From Gordonia sp. PDNC005 (GTDB taxonomy: Bacteria > Actinomycetota > Actinomycetes > Mycobacteriales > Mycobacteriaceae): a stretch of DNA of 64,000 bases. Every line of letters begins with the position of its first letter. The stretch's first letter is position 1. The stretch is taken from the NCBI RefSeq assembly GCF_016919385.1, contig NZ_CP070351.1:1426001-1490000 (forward strand), written 5' to 3'. Made by a program: the position numbers and the translations under genes. The notes under the pieces were generated by a model. That model was given only the letters and a program-made list of their open reading frames with translations. It had not been told where the DNA came from and made no database searches. Shown piece after piece: positions 27,878 to 36,289 of the stretch.

Positions 27878-29110
27878 ATGGGTTCACTCTGGCACGGTTT
27901 TGCAGACATGGGCGCGGTCACGGCGAGCGGTCCGTTCGTCGTCACCCGAGGTGACGGCACGCGCATCTACGACGACAAGGGCAACGAATACCTCGACGCC
28001 ACGGCGGGCCTCTGGTTCACCAACATCGGCCACGGTCGTACCGAGGTGGCCGAGGCGGTTGCGAAGCAGCTCTCGACGATCGCGCACTACTCGAACTTCG
28101 GCGACCTCGCGTCCGATGTGACGATCGAATTGGCCGATCGCGTAGCCGCCATCGCCCCGGTCGAGGGGTCGAAGGTCATGTTCACCCTCGGTGGCTCCGA
28201 TTCCGTCGACAGCGCCTACAAGCTCGCTCGTCGCTATTGGGTGGAGCAGGGGAAGCCCGGCAAGACCATCGCGGTCGGACGCACCAAGGCGTACCACGGC
28301 ATGCATGCGGCGGGCACCTCGCTTGCCGGCATCCCGCTCAACGCCGAGGGCTACGGCGAGATCATCCCCGACACCGAGACCGTCGACTGGGACGATGCGA
28401 AGAGCCTCCTCGGCCTCATCGAGCGCATCGGCGCGGACAAGATCGCGGCGTTCTTCGTCGAACCGATCATCGGTGCCGGCGGCGTGTACCTGCCGCCGGA
28501 CGGCTACCTGGCCGAGGTGCGCGACATCTGCCGTGAGCACGACATCCTGTTCATCGTCGACGAAGTCGTCACCGGTTTCGGCCGTATCGGCGGCGGTGCG
28601 TGGTTCGCGTCGGCCCGCTTCGATCTGCAGCCCGACATGATCACCACCGCGAAGGGTCTGACCAGCGGTTACGTCCCGATGGGCGCCCTCATCGTGTCGC
28701 CCCGCGTGGCTGAGCCCTTCTTCGCCGGTGGAACCTGGTTCCGCCACGGTTACACCTACGGTGGCCACAACGCGTCGGCCGCCGCTGCACTGGCGAACCT
28801 GGACATCATCGAGCGCGAGAACCTGCTCGACGGCGCGAACCGCCTCGAATCCGATCTCGCGCAGGCGTTCACGCCGCTCGCCGAGCTCGATTCGGTCGCC
28901 GAGGTCCGAACGGGTCTCGGTGCGGTGACCGCGGTCCAGCTGGCTGACCCGGCGAAGGCGATGGCCGCCATCGGCAAGCTCCGTGAGCACGGTGTGAGCG
29001 GCCGTGCGGCCGGCCAGGGCGCGCTGCAGATCTCGCCTGCGTTCGTCATGACGACCGACGAGGTCGGCGAGCTCGCCGACCGTTTCGCCGCGGCACTGAA
29101 AGAACTGTAG
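27878..29110 (+). CDS. Class III (PLP-dependent) aminotransferase
   Basis: A fold-type I omega-type aminotransferase of 410 residues. The PLP lysine is K259 (ITTAKGLTSGYVPMG). The DEV motif DEVVTGFGRIG supplies the Asp that pairs with the pyridine nitrogen, and LGGSDSVDSAYKLARRYW and AYHGMHAAGTS form the phosphate and substrate loops. Related proteins transaminate beta-alanine, polyamines or omega-amino acids with pyruvate or 2-oxoglutarate. The amino donor cannot be told from sequence. A GATATT sequence (27866-27871) 6 nt upstream of the ATG could be its -10. Confidence 0.93.
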   Translation: MGSLWHGFADMGAVTASGPFVVTRGDGTRIYDDKGNEYLDATAGLWFTNIGHGRTEVAEAVAKQLSTIAHYSNFGDLASDVTIELADRVAAIAPVEGSKVMFTLGGSDSVDSAYKLARRYWVEQGKPGKTIAVGRTKAYHGMHAAGTSLAGIPLNAEGYGEIIPDTETVDWDDAKSLLGLIERIGADKIAAFFVEPIIGAGGVYLPPDGYLAEVRDICREHDILFIVDEVVTGFGRIGGGAWFASARFDLQPDMITTAKGLTSGYVPMGALIVSPRVAEPFFAGGTWFRHGYTYGGHNASAAAALANLDIIERENLLDGANRLESDLAQAFTPLAELDSVAEVRTGLGAVTAVQLADPAKAMAAIGKLREHGVSGRAAGQGALQISPAFVMTTDEVGELADRFAAALKEL

Positions 29111-29118
29111 AAAACCCG

Positions 29119-29148
29119 TTGCGGCCCCTCCGGGCCCGGGCGTAGCGT
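29119..29148 (+). promoter_or_regulatory. Putative promoter of the mini-ORF unit
   Basis: TTGCGG (29119-29124), an 18-nt spacer and TAGCGT (29143-29148) form a sigma-70-like promoter just downstream of the aminotransferase gene. The same TAGCGT -10 serves acuC. Transcription would start near 29155. A small hairpin (GGCCC at 29123-29127 with GGGCC at 29132-29136) lies inside it and may instead terminate the upstream gene. Confidence 0.45.
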
Positions 29149-29182
29149 CGTCTTCGTCAAGGGAAAGGAGGTGGTCCAGACA

Positions 29183-29221
29183 ATGGTTTCATTCAGGACC
29201 GAGGAGGTGGCCGCCGCCTGA
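29183..29221 (+). CDS. 12-codon mini-ORF with extended anti-16S leader
   Basis: The peptide MVSFRTEEVAAA ends at TGA 29219-29221. It is preceded by AAAGGAGGTGGTCCAG (29164-29179). That sequence pairs over 16 consecutive bases, with a single G-U wobble, with the 3' tail of 16S rRNA (CUGGAUCACCUCCUUU). The core AGGAGG is 11 nt from the ATG. A promoter-like sequence lies upstream and a strong hairpin 27 nt downstream, so this looks like its own small transcription unit of about 130 nt. I do not recognise the peptide. It may be a regulatory leader, a ribosome-binding RNA or a real microprotein. Confidence 0.5.
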   Translation: MVSFRTEEVAAA

Positions 29222-29247
29222 CGGCGGTCGCCCACCTGAACGAAGAC

Positions 29248-29286
29248 GAACCCCTCCGCACGCGAGAATCGCGAGCGGAGGGGTTC
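29248..29286 (+). terminator. Strong hairpin after the mini-ORF
   Basis: A 12-bp stem (29248-29259 with 29275-29286, the left arm containing CCCCTCCGC) is continued by an inner CGCGA/TCGCG stem around a 3-nt loop. It precedes the DUF899 gene. It could end the mini-ORF transcript. No U-tract follows. Confidence 0.6.
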
Positions 29287-29349
29287 GCTCATTCGATGAC
29301 CGGGCCCGCTGTGGCGGCCTACCGTGGATTCTGCTGACCATCGCGACAC

Positions 29350-30072
29350 TTGGAGGACTCATGTCCGGAGAATCCGATTCCGCCGGTTGTGGATCGACAG
29401 GCGTGGCAGGTCGACGTCGAGCGCCTACGCGAGCGAGAGAAGGCCGCCACCCGTGAACTCGACGCCATCGCGGCGCAACGCAGGCGCATGCCGGTTGTTG
29501 AGCTCCCCGAATACGTGCTCACCGCCGAGGACGGTTCGAAGGTCTCTCTCGCCGGTGTCTTCGGCGGCCGCTCCCAGTTGGTCGTGTACAACCACATGTG
29601 GGCCGACGGCGCACAGTGGCAGTGTTCCGGGTGCACCGGGTTCACCTCGCAATTCGTCCGCCTCGAAGGGCTGGACGCGTACGACGCGCGGTTCGTCATC
29701 GTGAGCAACGGACCGATCGACGAGCTCGTCGCCTACAAACAGGCGACGGGCAACCGGATGTCCTGGTATTCGTGTGCGGGGACGGACTTCGGCGCAGACG
29801 TCGGGGCTCCGGCGGGCGGAGGCTTCGCCCTCAATACATTTGTCCGCGCCGGCGATCGGGTGTTCCATCAATGGCAGACGTTCAGCCGTGGCGTCGAACA
29901 GATCTCCTCGGTGTTCGGGCTGCTCGACCTGCTGCCGTACGGGAGGCAGGAGCAATGGCAGGACGTCCCGGACGGCTGGCCGCAGTCGCCGACTTTCACC
30001 CGCTGGGCGAGCTCGGAGGACATCGCGGACTGGCACGGCGCGGGAGGCGACATCGGCGCAGACCGCGACTGA
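29350..30072 (+). CDS. DUF899 thioredoxin-fold protein (start disputed)
   Basis: The 240-residue frame encodes a DUF899 protein: a helical start (VVDRQAWQVDVERLREREKAATRELDAIAAQRRRMP), then a thioredoxin-like core with LVVYNHMWADGAQWQCSGCTGF, where a Cys-x-x-Cys pair is visible. The frame offers only TTG 29350 or GTG 29389 as starts, neither with a ribosome site. The one ATG with a good site (29361, after GGAGG) is in another frame that does not encode DUF899. Either a 5' frameshift or a TTG start is needed. The role is unknown, perhaps redox. Confidence 0.75.
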   Translation: MEDSCPENPIPPVVDRQAWQVDVERLREREKAATRELDAIAAQRRRMPVVELPEYVLTAEDGSKVSLAGVFGGRSQLVVYNHMWADGAQWQCSGCTGFTSQFVRLEGLDAYDARFVIVSNGPIDELVAYKQATGNRMSWYSCAGTDFGADVGAPAGGGFALNTFVRAGDRVFHQWQTFSRGVEQISSVFGLLDLLPYGRQEQWQDVPDGWPQSPTFTRWASSEDIADWHGAGGDIGADRD

Positions 30073-30092
30073 GAAGACACACGACTGACAAA

Positions 30093-30132
30093 ACACCGGT
30101 GCCCCGTCGACTGATCGACGGGGCACCGGTGT
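30093..30132. terminator. Perfect 18-bp hairpin between DUF899 gene and ahpD
   Basis: ACACCGGTGCCCCGTCGA (30093-30110) pairs without mismatch with 30115-30132 across a CTGA loop. Convergent genes on either side make it a bidirectional terminator. Confidence 0.8.
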
Positions 30133-30150
30133 GTGCAGCTGAATGCGGCG

Positions 30151-30678
30151 TTACGCGAGGGTCTCGGCGATGCCGATCGCCTGGCCGACGCCTGCGACGA
30201 TCGACGCGACCTTGAGAGCTTCGAGGACGGCTTCACGGTCGACGCCCGCTTCACGGACGACGTTCTCGTGTGCGCCGACGCAGTGCTCGCAGCCGTTGAT
30301 GGCCGAGACGGCGAGCGACCACAGCTCGAACGTCGACTTGTCGACGCCGGGGTTGCCGATGATGTTCATCCGCAGTCCGGGACGCAGGTCGTCGTACTTG
30401 CCGCCGAGGAATCCACGACCGCGGTAGAACACGTTGTTCATGCCCATGATCGACGCCGCGCCGAGGGCGGCGTTGTACGCCTCCGCGGACAGGGTGTCGG
30501 CGGCCTCGTCGGAGATCTCCTTGAGGACGGTCGCATTGCGGGTGGCTGCGGCGGTGGCCAGCAGTGTGCCCCACAACTGCTCCTCGGTCAGCACGGTGGT
30601 GCGGCTGATCGAGCCGAGGTTGAGCTTCAGATCCTTGGCGAACTCGGGGAGAGCGCTCTTCAGGTTGTCGATGCTCAT
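30151..30678 (-). CDS. ahpD: Alkyl hydroperoxide reductase AhpD
   Basis: The carboxymuconolactone-decarboxylase-fold reductase that regenerates AhpC in mycobacteria through lipoyl/Lpd partners. The 175-residue protein has the active C130-E-H-C133 with His137 (CEHCVGAH) and Glu118, the complete proton-relay set of Mycobacterium AhpD. Its ATG overlaps the ahpC stop (TGATG at 30676-30680), so the two are translated together. Confidence 0.97.
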   Translation of the reverse strand: MSIDNLKSALPEFAKDLKLNLGSISRTTVLTEEQLWGTLLATAAATRNATVLKEISDEAADTLSAEAYNAALGAASIMGMNNVFYRGRGFLGGKYDDLRPGLRMNIIGNPGVDKSTFELWSLAVSAINGCEHCVGAHENVVREAGVDREAVLEALKVASIVAGVGQAIGIAETLA

Positions 30679-31259
30679 CAGGCGGTCATCAGTTCGCCGG
30701 CGTTGATGGTGGGGTCACCCTTCTTCCAGTTGCAGGCGCACAGCTCGTCCGACTGCAGGGCGTCGAGGACACGGAGGACCTCGTCGACGTTGCGACCGAC
30801 GGATCCGGCGGTCACGGAGACGAACTGGACCTCGTTGTTCGGGTCGACGATGAAGGTCGCGCGATCGGCGACACCGTCGGCGTTCAGGACGCCTGCGGCC
30901 TCGGCGAGCTCACGCTTGAGGTCCGAGAGCATCGGGAAGGGAAGGGTCTTGAGGTCCTCGTGCTGTGCACGCCACTGGAAATGGACGAACTCGTTGTCGA
31001 CCGAGGCGCCGAGGACCTGGGTGTCGCGGTCCGCGAACTCGTCGTTGAGCTTGCCGAAGGCGGCGATCTCGGTGGGGCAGACGAAGGTGAAGTCCTTCGG
31101 CCAGAAGAAGACGACGCGCCACTTGCCCGCGTAGTCGTCCGAGGTGACGGTGGTGAAGTAGTCGTCGGGCTGCTGCGCGTCGACCTTCGAGAGGTCGCCG
31201 CCGATGACTGCGGTCAAGTTGTAGGCCGGGAACTGGTCGCCGATGGTCAGCAATGCCAT
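30678..31259 (-). CDS. ahpC: Alkyl hydroperoxide reductase AhpC (peroxiredoxin)
   Basis: A peroxiredoxin that reduces organic peroxides, H2O2 and peroxynitrite. The 193-residue protein has peroxidatic C61 (FVCPTEI) and resolving C174 and C176 (ELCACNW), the three-cysteine arrangement of M. tuberculosis AhpC. GGAG lies 9 nt before the ATG. It is divergent from oxyR across a 147-bp gap, the standard control arrangement. Confidence 0.97.
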   Translation of the reverse strand: MALLTIGDQFPAYNLTAVIGGDLSKVDAQQPDDYFTTVTSDDYAGKWRVVFFWPKDFTFVCPTEIAAFGKLNDEFADRDTQVLGASVDNEFVHFQWRAQHEDLKTLPFPMLSDLKRELAEAAGVLNADGVADRATFIVDPNNEVQFVSVTAGSVGRNVDEVLRVLDALQSDELCACNWKKGDPTINAGELMTA

Positions 31260-31392
31260 GACACGTACTCCTGTTTTCGTTGAAAGGGGTGCGATGAGAA
31301 TCGATCCGCCGCGAGCGTGCCGGGGTGACCGTCGCTCGGGCTCGCCTCCAGTGTGCCCCTAAACGGTTAGAAAGTAAACGTGATGACACGCA

Positions 31393-31404
31393 CTATACTG
31401 ATAG
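31393..31404. promoter_or_regulatory. oxyR/ahpC divergent control site and oxyR -10
   Basis: TATACT (31394-31399) ends 7 nt before the oxyR ATG at 31407. The same bases form CTAT-N4-ATAG (31393-31404), an inverted repeat of the ATAG half-site type used by OxyR/LysR proteins. The minus strand reads TATAGT over 31397-31392, so the ahpC promoter may overlap too. Confidence 0.45.
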
Positions 31405-31406
31405 GC

Positions 31407-32357
31407 ATGGTCAATCAAAGCTATCAGCCGTCGATCGGCGGACTCCGCGCCTTCGTCGCCGTCGCGAAGAAGCTCCACTTCGGAACGGCAGCAACGGATC
31501 TCGGTGTGAGTCAACCCTCACTGTCCCAGGCCCTCGCGGGTCTCGAAGCGGGCCTCGGACTCCAGCTGGTGGAACGCACAACACGACGAGTGATGCTCAC
31601 TCCCGAGGGTGCGCGGCTGCTCCCCGCGGCCATCGCCGCCTGTGACGCGGTCGACGACTTTCTGCTCGACGCGGCAGGGGATCTGGATCCGCTCGTGGGT
31701 CGGCTGCGCCTCGGATTCATTCCGACCATCGCGCCGTACATCCTGCCGCGAGTGCTGAGGGGACTGGCGTCGAGGCGTCCGTCTCTCGACCTGATGGTGA
31801 TAGAGGACCAGACGGATCGGCTGCTCGGACAACTGCGTGACGGGACTCTCGACGCCGCGGTGCTCGCGTTGCCGACCGGTGTCGCGACGTTGGGCGAGGT
31901 CACGATGTACGACGAGGACTTCCTGTTGGCGCTGCCTGCTGATCATCCGCTCGCGGGGCGTAAACGGCTGTCACCGCAGCTGCTCGCCGACCTGCCGTTG
32001 CTGCTGCTCGACGAAGGCCACTGCATGCGGGACCAGGCCCTCGACGTGTGTCAGAGCGCAGGCGTACAGCCCGATCTTCAGCAGACGCGTGCCGCGTCGC
32101 TGACCACGGCCGTGCAGTGTGTCGAAGGCGGACTCGGCGTCACGCTGATACCGAAGACGTCGGTAGCGGTGGAGACCGCCGCCGGTGCACTCGCCGTCGC
32201 GGAGTTCGCGCGGCCGCGACCCGGCCGCCGGATCGGCCTGGTCTACCGACAGTCGTCGGGACGTGCCGACGCGTACCGCGCCTTGGCGGCCGACATCACC
32301 GAGCTCGTTGCCCAGAGCGGTGACGTCACCGTTCCCGTCAGACCTGCGCACCCGTGA
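31407..32357 (+). CDS. oxyR: Peroxide sensor OxyR (LysR family)
   Basis: A LysR-type regulator of 316 residues. The N-terminal helix-turn-helix ([35 protein letters not shown]) is followed by the sensor domain, where C206 and C215 ([12 protein letters not shown]) have the nine-residue spacing of the redox pair in E. coli OxyR. The sequence and divergence from ahpCD support a peroxide role. ATG 31407 is chosen over upstream ATG 31380 because a -10 element lies 7 nt before it. The stop overlaps the convergent helicase by 20 nt. Confidence 0.95.
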   Translation: MVNQSYQPSIGGLRAFVAVAKKLHFGTAATDLGVSQPSLSQALAGLEAGLGLQLVERTTRRVMLTPEGARLLPAAIAACDAVDDFLLDAAGDLDPLVGRLRLGFIPTIAPYILPRVLRGLASRRPSLDLMVIEDQTDRLLGQLRDGTLDAAVLALPTGVATLGEVTMYDEDFLLALPADHPLAGRKRLSPQLLADLPLLLLDEGHCMRDQALDVCQSAGVQPDLQQTRAASLTTAVQCVEGGLGVTLIPKTSVAVETAAGALAVAEFARPRPGRRIGLVYRQSSGRADAYRALAADITELVAQSGDVTVPVRPAHP

Positions 32358-34449
32358 GCTCGGCCCACTCGTCGAGCAGGCTGGAGTCCACCCCGCGGAT
32401 GAGCGCACCGAGTTCGTCGGTGAGGTCTTCGATCTCGTCGGTGACGGCCGACATCGGCAGACCGTTCGACAACGCTCGGTAGCAATCCGTCAAGTACCGC
32501 AGTACAACACCTTCGCTGCGGGCCAGGCCGAACTGGGAGATCAACTCGGCGAATGTCATCGACCGTTCGCGCATGTGTCGAAGGACGGATTTGCACGACG
32601 GTGTCGAGCCTGCGAGCCACGGGTGGCCCCGCTTGTAGACCTCGTACGCGAAACCGATCTCCTCGGCGAGCGGCTGCGGCCAGGTGATCTCCTCGAGGCG
32701 CTCCATCCGCTCCTCGTACTCGATGCCGTCGGCCTTCATCTCGGCGATCGCCGCATCACGGGCCGCCTTGCGCTGGGCGATGAGCACGGGACGGGGATCC
32801 TCGAGGATGCTCTCGACAACGGACACTACGTCGAGTGTGTAGGTCGAGGATTCCTTGTCGAGAAGCTCGAACGCCGCGACGGCGAAGGCCGACAGCGGGT
32901 TGGTGAGTGCGAAGTTCTCCGGCAGATCGACCGACAGCTCCACGTTCTTGCCGTCGGGCGCGGGACTGTCGAGTCTGGTGACGATGCCCGTCTCGCACAG
33001 GTCACGGTAGAGCGCGATCGTGTGCTTGATGTGGCGCAACTGACGGTTGCGCGGTTCGTGGTTCTCCTCGAGCAGATGACGGAGTGCGGCGAAGCAGTCG
33101 CCTGGCCGCTCCATGACCTCCATGAGCATGGCGGTCGTCATCCGGAAATGGGAGCGCATCTCTTCGTCCGGAGCGTCGATCAGGGTGGTGAACGTCTGCT
33201 CACCCCAGCTCACGAAGCCCTCCGGTGCTTTGCGTCGCACCATCTTCTTCAGCTTCTTCGGATCGTCGCCGGCTTTGGCGAGCGCACGGGCGTTCTCGAC
33301 GTCGTGATCGGGCGCCTGGGCCACGACGTATCCGACGGTGTCGTACCCGGCGCGTCCTGCGCGTCCGGCGATCTGATGGAACTCGCGGGCTCGCAGGCGT
33401 CGGACCCGGTTGCCGTCGTATTTGGTGAGGCCGGCGAACAACACGGTGCGGATCGGAACGTTGATCCCGACCCCGAGGGTGTCTGTGCCGGCGACGACCT
33501 TGAGGAGTCCGGCCTGTGCGAGGCGTTCGACGAGGCGGCGGTACCGGGGGAGCATGCCCGCGTGGTGCACACCGATGCCCGAGCGCAGAAGCTTGCTGAG
33601 GGTGCCGCCGAATCCGGTGCTGAACGCGAAGTCACCGATCGCCTCGACGATCGCGGCCTTCTCCTCCTTGGTGCACAGTTTGGCCGACAGCAGCGCCTGC
33701 CCGCGTTCCACCGCCTGCTGCTGGGTGAAGTGAACGACGTACACCGGTGCACGGCCTACGGAGACGAGTTCTTCGATGGTCTCGTGGATCGGAGTCATAG
33801 CGTACCGGTGTTCCAACGGCACCGGCCGCTCCACACCCGTGACGGGCACTGTTGCCCGACCGGTGCGCTTGGTCAAGTCGTCGACGAAGAACGACGTGTC
33901 GCCCAGAGTCGCGGACATGAGGAGGAACTGTGTGTTCGGGAGTTCGATCAACGGCACCTGCCACGCCCACCCGCGGTCGGACTCGCCGTAGTAATGGAAT
34001 TCGTCGGCCACGAGCACACCGATGTCGCTCTCGGGACCCTCACGAAGGGCGATGTTGGCCACGATCTCAGCGGTCGCGCAGACGATCGGCGCATCGGAGT
34101 TGACCGAGGCGTCGCCGGTCGCCAGCCCGACGTTCTCCGCGCCGAACTGCTCGCACAGATCAAAGAACTTCTCGCTGACCAGGGCTTTGATGGGTGCCGT
34201 GTAGTACGCGCGCTGCCCGCGGCACCGTGCGAAGTAGATCGCTCCGGACGCCACGAGCGACTTTCCCGAGCCCGTCGGCGTCGCCAGAATGACGTTGCTG
34301 CCCGACACGAGCTCCAGGAGCGACTCCTCCTGATGCGGGTACATGTCGATACCGCGAGCAGCCCACCAGTCGGAGAACCTCTCGAACGCGAGGTCCTCGT
34401 TCTCGGTGGGCTGCAGCGGTTCAGGTGTGGTGGGGGTCTGGTCGATCAG
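32338..34449 (-). CDS. DEAD/DEAH-box RNA helicase with DUF3516-like C-terminus
   Basis: A superfamily II helicase, about 703 residues. Motif I TPTGSGKS, motif II DEFHYYG, SAT (LLMSATLGD) and motif [12 protein letters not shown] are present. The C-terminal 300 residues resemble DUF3516. The first in-frame ATG is 34344, but the reading frame upstream encodes a typical pre-motif segment ([21 protein letters not shown]). No ATG, GTG or TTG exists before the stop at 34456-34458. CTG at 34449 overlaps the PAC2 gene stop as CTGA and is my choice. GAAGGA lies 11 nt upstream. Confidence 0.82.
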   Translation of the reverse strand: MIDQTPTTPEPLQPTENEDLAFERFSDWWAARGIDMYPHQEESLLELVSGSNVILATPTGSGKSLVASGAIYFARCRGQRAYYTAPIKALVSEKFFDLCEQFGAENVGLATGDASVNSDAPIVCATAEIVANIALREGPESDIGVLVADEFHYYGESDRGWAWQVPLIELPNTQFLLMSATLGDTSFFVDDLTKRTGRATVPVTGVERPVPLEHRYAMTPIHETIEELVSVGRAPVYVVHFTQQQAVERGQALLSAKLCTKEEKAAIVEAIGDFAFSTGFGGTLSKLLRSGIGVHHAGMLPRYRRLVERLAQAGLLKVVAGTDTLGVGINVPIRTVLFAGLTKYDGNRVRRLRAREFHQIAGRAGRAGYDTVGYVVAQAPDHDVENARALAKAGDDPKKLKKMVRRKAPEGFVSWGEQTFTTLIDAPDEEMRSHFRMTTAMLMEVMERPGDCFAALRHLLEENHEPRNRQLRHIKHTIALYRDLCETGIVTRLDSPAPDGKNVELSVDLPENFALTNPLSAFAVAAFELLDKESSTYTLDVVSVVESILEDPRPVLIAQRKAARDAAIAEMKADGIEYEERMERLEEITWPQPLAEEIGFAYEVYKRGHPWLAGSTPSCKSVLRHMRERSMTFAELISQFGLARSEGVVLRYLTDCYRALSNGLPMSAVTDEIEDLTDELGALIRGVDSSLLDEWAELTGAQV

Positions 34450-35408
34450 ACCTGATCACGTCCTTCATCCGGGTCGCCGAACTCGGCGGCGTGTTCGGCG
34501 AGGAACTTCTCGAACTCGGCGCCGAGTTCGTCGCCGGTGGGCATGGATTCGTCCGGCGCGAGGAGAGAGGCCTGCTCCTCCTGCGATCTCATGTAGGCGT
34601 CGTACTGGTTCTCGAGTGCGGCGACGACCGACGAGATCTCCTCGTTGCCCTCGACTTCGCCGTCGATCTGCTTACGCACTTCGGCGGCCGCGTTGGTCAG
34701 CGCGGCGATCGGCAGGTCCAGACCGGTGACGACGCCGATGTTCTCGACCAGCGACGCGGCGGCGGCCGGATAGTTCGTCTGTGCCAGGTAGTGCGGCACA
34801 TGCGCGGACAGTCCCGCGGTGCGGTAGCCCGCCTCGCCGAGCCGGAGTTCGAGCAGCATCGACGCGCTCGCGGGCAGCTTCAACGGGTTGCCCCACTTGT
34901 TGAGGTCGGCGAGCGCGTCCTTGTCGGTGCCATGCGCGGTGACCGACGCGGGCCGGGTGTGGGGGACGGCCATCGGGATCGAGTTGAGACCGACGACCTG
35001 GGAGACTCCGAAGTGCTCTGCCAGGGCGGCGAGCGCTTCGGTGAACCGGTCCCACCGCAGGTCGGGCTCGGGGCCCTCCAGCAGCAGGAATGGAACGCCC
35101 GCATTGTCCTTGACGGCGTGCATGGTCAGCTTCGGCATGGTGATGCCGTCGAACTGAGTGCCGGAGAACGAGATCATCGGTCGACGTGACCGGTAGTCGA
35201 TCAGCTCGTCCGTGTTGAACGTCGCGACGAGTTCGGTGTCGAGGGCGTCGCGCAGGTGCGATGCGGCGAGCGCAACGGCGTGCCCGGCGTCGGCGTAGCC
35301 CTCGAGCGCGTGGATCAGCACCGGGCCGTCGCCCTCGGCGCCGGAGACGGCGGGTGCAGGGAATTCGAGCTCGTACAGCGAACGCGGCTCCATCGAGTTG
35401 TCGTCCAC
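34446..35408 (-). CDS. PAC2 (proteasome-assembly-chaperone) family protein
   Basis: A 320-residue protein of the PAC2 superfamily, similar in position to mycobacterial Rv2714. Recognisable features are the Gly-rich start GPVLIHALEGYADAGHA, ISFSGTQFDGITMPKL, GPEPDLRWDRFTEAL, and VSQVVGLNSIPMAVPHTRP. The C-terminal 60 residues are acidic and probably helical (QYDAYMRSQEEQASLLAPDES). The GTG start at 35408 has GAAGGGG 5 nt upstream. The next ATG (MEPRS) would shorten it by five residues. It is coupled to the downstream helicase. Confidence 0.88.
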   Translation of the reverse strand: MDDNSMEPRSLYELEFPAPAVSGAEGDGPVLIHALEGYADAGHAVALAASHLRDALDTELVATFNTDELIDYRSRRPMISFSGTQFDGITMPKLTMHAVKDNAGVPFLLLEGPEPDLRWDRFTEALAALAEHFGVSQVVGLNSIPMAVPHTRPASVTAHGTDKDALADLNKWGNPLKLPASASMLLELRLGEAGYRTAGLSAHVPHYLAQTNYPAAAASLVENIGVVTGLDLPIAALTNAAAEVRKQIDGEVEGNEEISSVVAALENQYDAYMRSQEEQASLLAPDESMPTGDELGAEFEKFLAEHAAEFGDPDEGRDQV

Positions 35409-35544
35409 GGTTGCCCCTTCCTTGACGATGGTGCGTCGAGTGCACCACAAGAGTTTCCATTGTCCCGTACGGGAGTCATGCGCTTCAACACGGTTTCCGA
35501 TGCGACCATTCCCCGCAGGTGGCAGACGTGGCACAGTGAGGGGC

Positions 35545-36168
35545 GTGCAGGTTGTGACTGGAGTGAAGTGTGGTGTTGTTGCGATGGCCGTGCTGGCCGG
35601 CGTGACCGCGTGTGGTGTGGACGGCGGCGCCGTCCGCGAACCCGATCTCTCGACGAAGGTGGTTGAGGTGTCCGCGTTCCCGTACGGCCCTGCGACCGCG
35701 GTTCCCGAGTCCGGAGTGCCCGGAGCGATCGCCGACATCACGTTCCGCCCGCTGCGCGTGGCGAACGATCCCCAGGAGTGCACCCCGGCGCCGGTTGACG
35801 TCGGCAGCGCACACGTCGTGGTGGGCCCCGGCGGCCCAGCAGGCGGCACGCTGACCGTTATGGTCGCACGCGCGTCCGACAGCCGGGCCGACTTCGTCGA
35901 CGGCATTTGTGAGACGTTCCGACTCGGCGGCACCGTCGGCACAACCGTGACGACCACTGTCGACACGTCGACGGAGACGATCGTCAACCGCCGCGACCTG
36001 ATCACCAACGGAACCGCGTACGCCCACGTGTACGAGCTGGTCCGACAGGAGGGCTCGACCCGGCTGTACGTCCAGAACCGGTATCCGTCGGCGTCGCTGT
36101 CCGCCGACGAGGAGGCTGCGACGCGCACGCTCTTCGAGGCCGCGTCCGCAGCCGCGTTCGGCGACTGA
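35545..36168 (+). CDS. Putative lipoprotein of unknown function
   Basis: A 207-residue secreted lipoprotein: VVTGVKCGVVAMAVLAGVTAC is a signal peptide ending in a lipobox (VTAC), followed by a Gly-rich linker. The rest is a beta-rich domain with one more Cys pair (QECTPAP and DGICETF), possibly a disulfide. Several GTG starts are possible (35545, 35554, 35563). I use 35545, 7 nt after CACAGT. Similar lipoproteins flank this locus in related genera. No catalytic motif is visible. Confidence 0.8.
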   Translation: MQVVTGVKCGVVAMAVLAGVTACGVDGGAVREPDLSTKVVEVSAFPYGPATAVPESGVPGAIADITFRPLRVANDPQECTPAPVDVGSAHVVVGPGGPAGGTLTVMVARASDSRADFVDGICETFRLGGTVGTTVTTTVDTSTETIVNRRDLITNGTAYAHVYELVRQEGSTRLYVQNRYPSASLSADEEAATRTLFEAASAAAFGD

Positions 36169-36212
36169 CCAAGCGCACGTCCCCCGAGGCGGGGCATCAC
36201 CGCAGGTGAATC

Positions 36213-36241
36213 TGTGGACAATCGAATCAGTCGTCCACAGA
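36213..36241. promoter_or_regulatory. Two inverted DnaA-box-like sites
   Basis: The minus strand carries TTGTCCACA (36221-36213), the standard actinobacterial DnaA box. The plus strand carries TCGTCCACA (36231-36239), one base off. Together with flanking bases they form a 9-bp inverted repeat (36211-36219 with 36233-36241). They lie about 50 bp before the DUF4192 gene. Confidence 0.45.
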
Positions 36242-36289
36242 TGGCCCTCGCCGCCGTCGACGAGGTGATTCCGGGCGCACAGTGAGCGC

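Noticed and set aside
29148..29249. A 10-nt inverted repeat (29148-29157 with 29240-29249) enclosing the mini-ORF.
   Set aside because: The predicted transcription start (about 29155) lies inside the left arm, so most of it would not be in the RNA. It may only be chance.
29361..29460. A separate small ORF from ATG 29361 with a good ribosome site.
   Set aside because: Its frame runs through the DUF899 coding region without any family-like sequence. It is better explained as a frame problem at the gene start.
32185..34455. A 756-codon open frame on the plus strand.
   Set aside because: It lies antisense to the helicase gene, whose motifs are unambiguous, and its translation shows no family features. 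Long antisense frames are expected at this G+C content.
36213..36241. A replication origin.
   Set aside because: Only two DnaA-like sites are present, with no dnaA/dnaN neighbours, AT-rich unwinding region or further boxes.
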